Assembly (NCBI GenBank): GCA_040508515.1
Contig: JBEVMS010000141.1
Location: 1 to 6,145, forward strand
Reading direction: 5' to 3'
DNA: 6,145 nucleotides
Source of the DNA: JBEVMS01 sp040508515
Lineage (GTDB): Bacteria; Pseudomonadota; Gammaproteobacteria; Xanthomonadales; Rhodanobacteraceae
The position numbers were made by a program, and so were the translations under genes. Positions 5,084 to 6,145 of this stretch are shown here, piece after piece. The notes below the pieces were generated by a model. That model was not told the DNA's origin, did not search any database, and saw only the letters and a list, made by a program, of their open reading frames with translations. Numbering within the stretch: the first letter of the stretch is position 1; each line of letters opens with the position of its first letter.

Positions 5084-6145
5084 TCAGCCAGACAGTTGCA
5101 CGCCCAGCAGGTGACCCAGGGTATAGGTGATCGAGGCGGCCACCAGGGTAATCCCCAGCTGGCGCGCCACTGAAAACAACATGCTGCGTCCGGTGAACAG
5201 CGATGTGGCCATGCCGACCACGCTCAAGGCCACCGCGGTGGCCAGCACGCCGCTGATCATCGCCTCATGCCCGTGCAGAAATAAATAAGGTGCCACCGGA
5301 AAAAACGCGCCGGCCGCGAACATGCAGAACGACGAGACCGCCGCGCCGTAAGCCGATCCGCCCAACTCACCCGGATCGATGCCTAGATCTTCGCGCACCA
5401 CGGTGTCCAGCGCCGCCTGCGGGTTTTCCACCAGATGTGCCGCCAGCTTCTCGGCCGAGCCGCTGTCCAGCCCCTTGGCCTGATACAGCTCAGTCAAATG
5501 CGCGACGCCGCGATCGGGCACGATCGCCAAACGTTCGGCGCGTGCGCGGATCTGCGCTTGATAAAACTCGCGCGAACTGTTGACCGACAGCCACTCGCCC
5601 AGCGCCATCGAACAAGCCCCGGCAACCAGCCCCGCCATACCGGCCAGCAGCACCGAATGATCGCTGCTGGCGGCGCCTGCCATACCCATCACCAGGCTGA
5701 CGTTGGACACCAACCCGTCGTTGACGCCCAGCACCGCCGCACGCAAATTGTTGCCACCACCACTGTGCCGACCGGCGCGCGGCAAGTTCGGCACACCCGT
5801 CGGAATGCCCACCGGCACCCCGCCCACCGGCGCGGCATCGGCCTCATCGGCATGCGGCAAGCGAACCACGCTGGGCACCACGAAATCGGTACCGAAGCGA
5901 CGCGCCAACCACAGCAGGGTGTGGATACGCAAACTGATTCTTTCTGGCGGCAGGGCTTCGCCGGTCTGGATCAGTCGTTGGTCCCAGAAGCGGGCATGCG
6001 CCCGCTCGGCCGCCGCCATGCGTTGGTAGGTGCGCGCCAGCTCCGCATCGCGCGCCAGGTCGGACAGCCTCGCGTAAAGCATCGCGTGATCGCGCTCGAT
6101 ACGCAGATTGGCGCGGAAATGCGCCGGCGTGCCGACCCCGCGCTT
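5084..6145 (-). CDS. Ferritin-like/VIT1-CCC1 fusion membrane protein, MbfA-like (5' end outside window)
   Basis: A predicted metal (iron or manganese) exporter of the inner membrane. The frame stays open from the ATG at 6082 to the window edge, and the extra 21 codons continue the same domain (FRANLRIERDH), so at least 353 residues are visible and the N-terminus is missing. Numbering from the edge: a ferritin-like segment (about 9-60) has ERDH (E17, H20) and ERAH (E47, H50); then LARRFGTDFVVP; then a Pro/Gly/Val-rich linker (about 105-125); then the VIT domain. VIT hallmarks are LGVNDGLVSNVSLVMG (TM1, D143), AGACSMALGEWLS (TM2, M180), a cytoplasmic helical loop with YQAKGL and AALDTVVREDLGIDP, and three further membrane helices to the C-terminus. 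Bacterial MbfA proteins with this architecture export iron. Here the second ferritin-like half seems missing, so the oxidising or sensing role may be altered. The metal is not determined. Confidence 0.88.
   Translation of the reverse strand, partial: KRGVGTPAHFRANLRIERDHAMLYARLSDLARDAELARTYQRMAAAERAHARFWDQRLIQTGEALPPERISLRIHTLLWLARRFGTDFVVPSVVRLPHADEADAAPVGGVPVGIPTGVPNLPRAGRHSGGGNNLRAAVLGVNDGLVSNVSLVMGMAGAASSDHSVLLAGMAGLVAGACSMALGEWLSVNSSREFYQAQIRARAERLAIVPDRGVAHLTELYQAKGLDSGSAEKLAAHLVENPQAALDTVVREDLGIDPGELGGSAYGAAVSSFCMFAAGAFFPVAPYLFLHGHEAMISGVLATAVALSVVGMATSLFTGRSMLFSVARQLGITLVAASITYTLGHLLGVQLSG
5786..5830 (-). repeat. In-frame tetrapeptide/DNA repeat in the VIT fusion linker
   Basis: The linker encodes GVPV, GIPT and GVPN in succession, three copies of G-[VI]-P-x (12-bp period, 5786-5821). 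Next to it the plus-strand 9-mer GCCCACCGG occurs at 5807-5815 and again at 5822-5830, coding the tripeptide PVG twice. This suggests growth by replication slippage. Confidence 0.75.

Noticed and set aside
1..6145. CRISPR array, tRNA, insertion sequence or phage genes
   Set aside because: No spaced direct repeats, cloverleaf, terminal inverted repeats or transposase/phage motifs were seen.

Overview
The window is ordinary chromosomal DNA from a GC-rich gammaproteobacterium, most likely of the Xanthomonas/Lysobacter/Stenotrophomonas group. This rests on strongly G/C-ending codons, proteobacterial DapE and MntP sequences, and an mntP leader whose core closely resembles the yybP-ykoY riboswitches known from Xanthomonas and enterobacteria. 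The genus is inference. There is no sign of an insertion sequence, phage, CRISPR array, tRNA or rRNA.

Layout, left to right: (1) a short-chain dehydrogenase (204-1055, +) whose substrate cannot be named, followed by two hairpins without a T-tract; (2) a leader of about 200 nt with a manganese riboswitch (about 1211-1313) and a long hairpin abutting the start region, driving mntP, a Mn(II) exporter (1379-1942, +); (3) convergent to it, a stand-alone MprF/YbhN-type membrane domain protein (2021-3016, -); (4) divergent from that, a small PA2169-type DUF2383 helical-bundle protein (3243-3692, +) ending in a strong intrinsic terminator (3773-3803); (5) on the minus strand, dapE of the lysine/diaminopimelate pathway (3871-5013), preceded 70 bp upstream by a ferritin-like/VIT1-CCC1 fusion protein (5084 to beyond the right edge), whose N-terminus is cut by the window.

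The genes do not form one evident pathway. The clearest regulated unit is riboswitch plus mntP. The mntP product and the VIT-type protein are both predicted metal transporters, and the latter resembles the MbfA iron exporters. dapE may be co-transcribed with the VIT gene, since no terminator is seen between them.

I see no convincing undescribed system. The points most worth a second look are the expression platform of the Mn riboswitch, and the VIT fusion protein. The latter seems to have lost the second half of its ferritin-like domain to a Gly-Val-Pro tetrapeptide repeat linker, and its cytoplasmic metal-binding region looks poor in glutamates.
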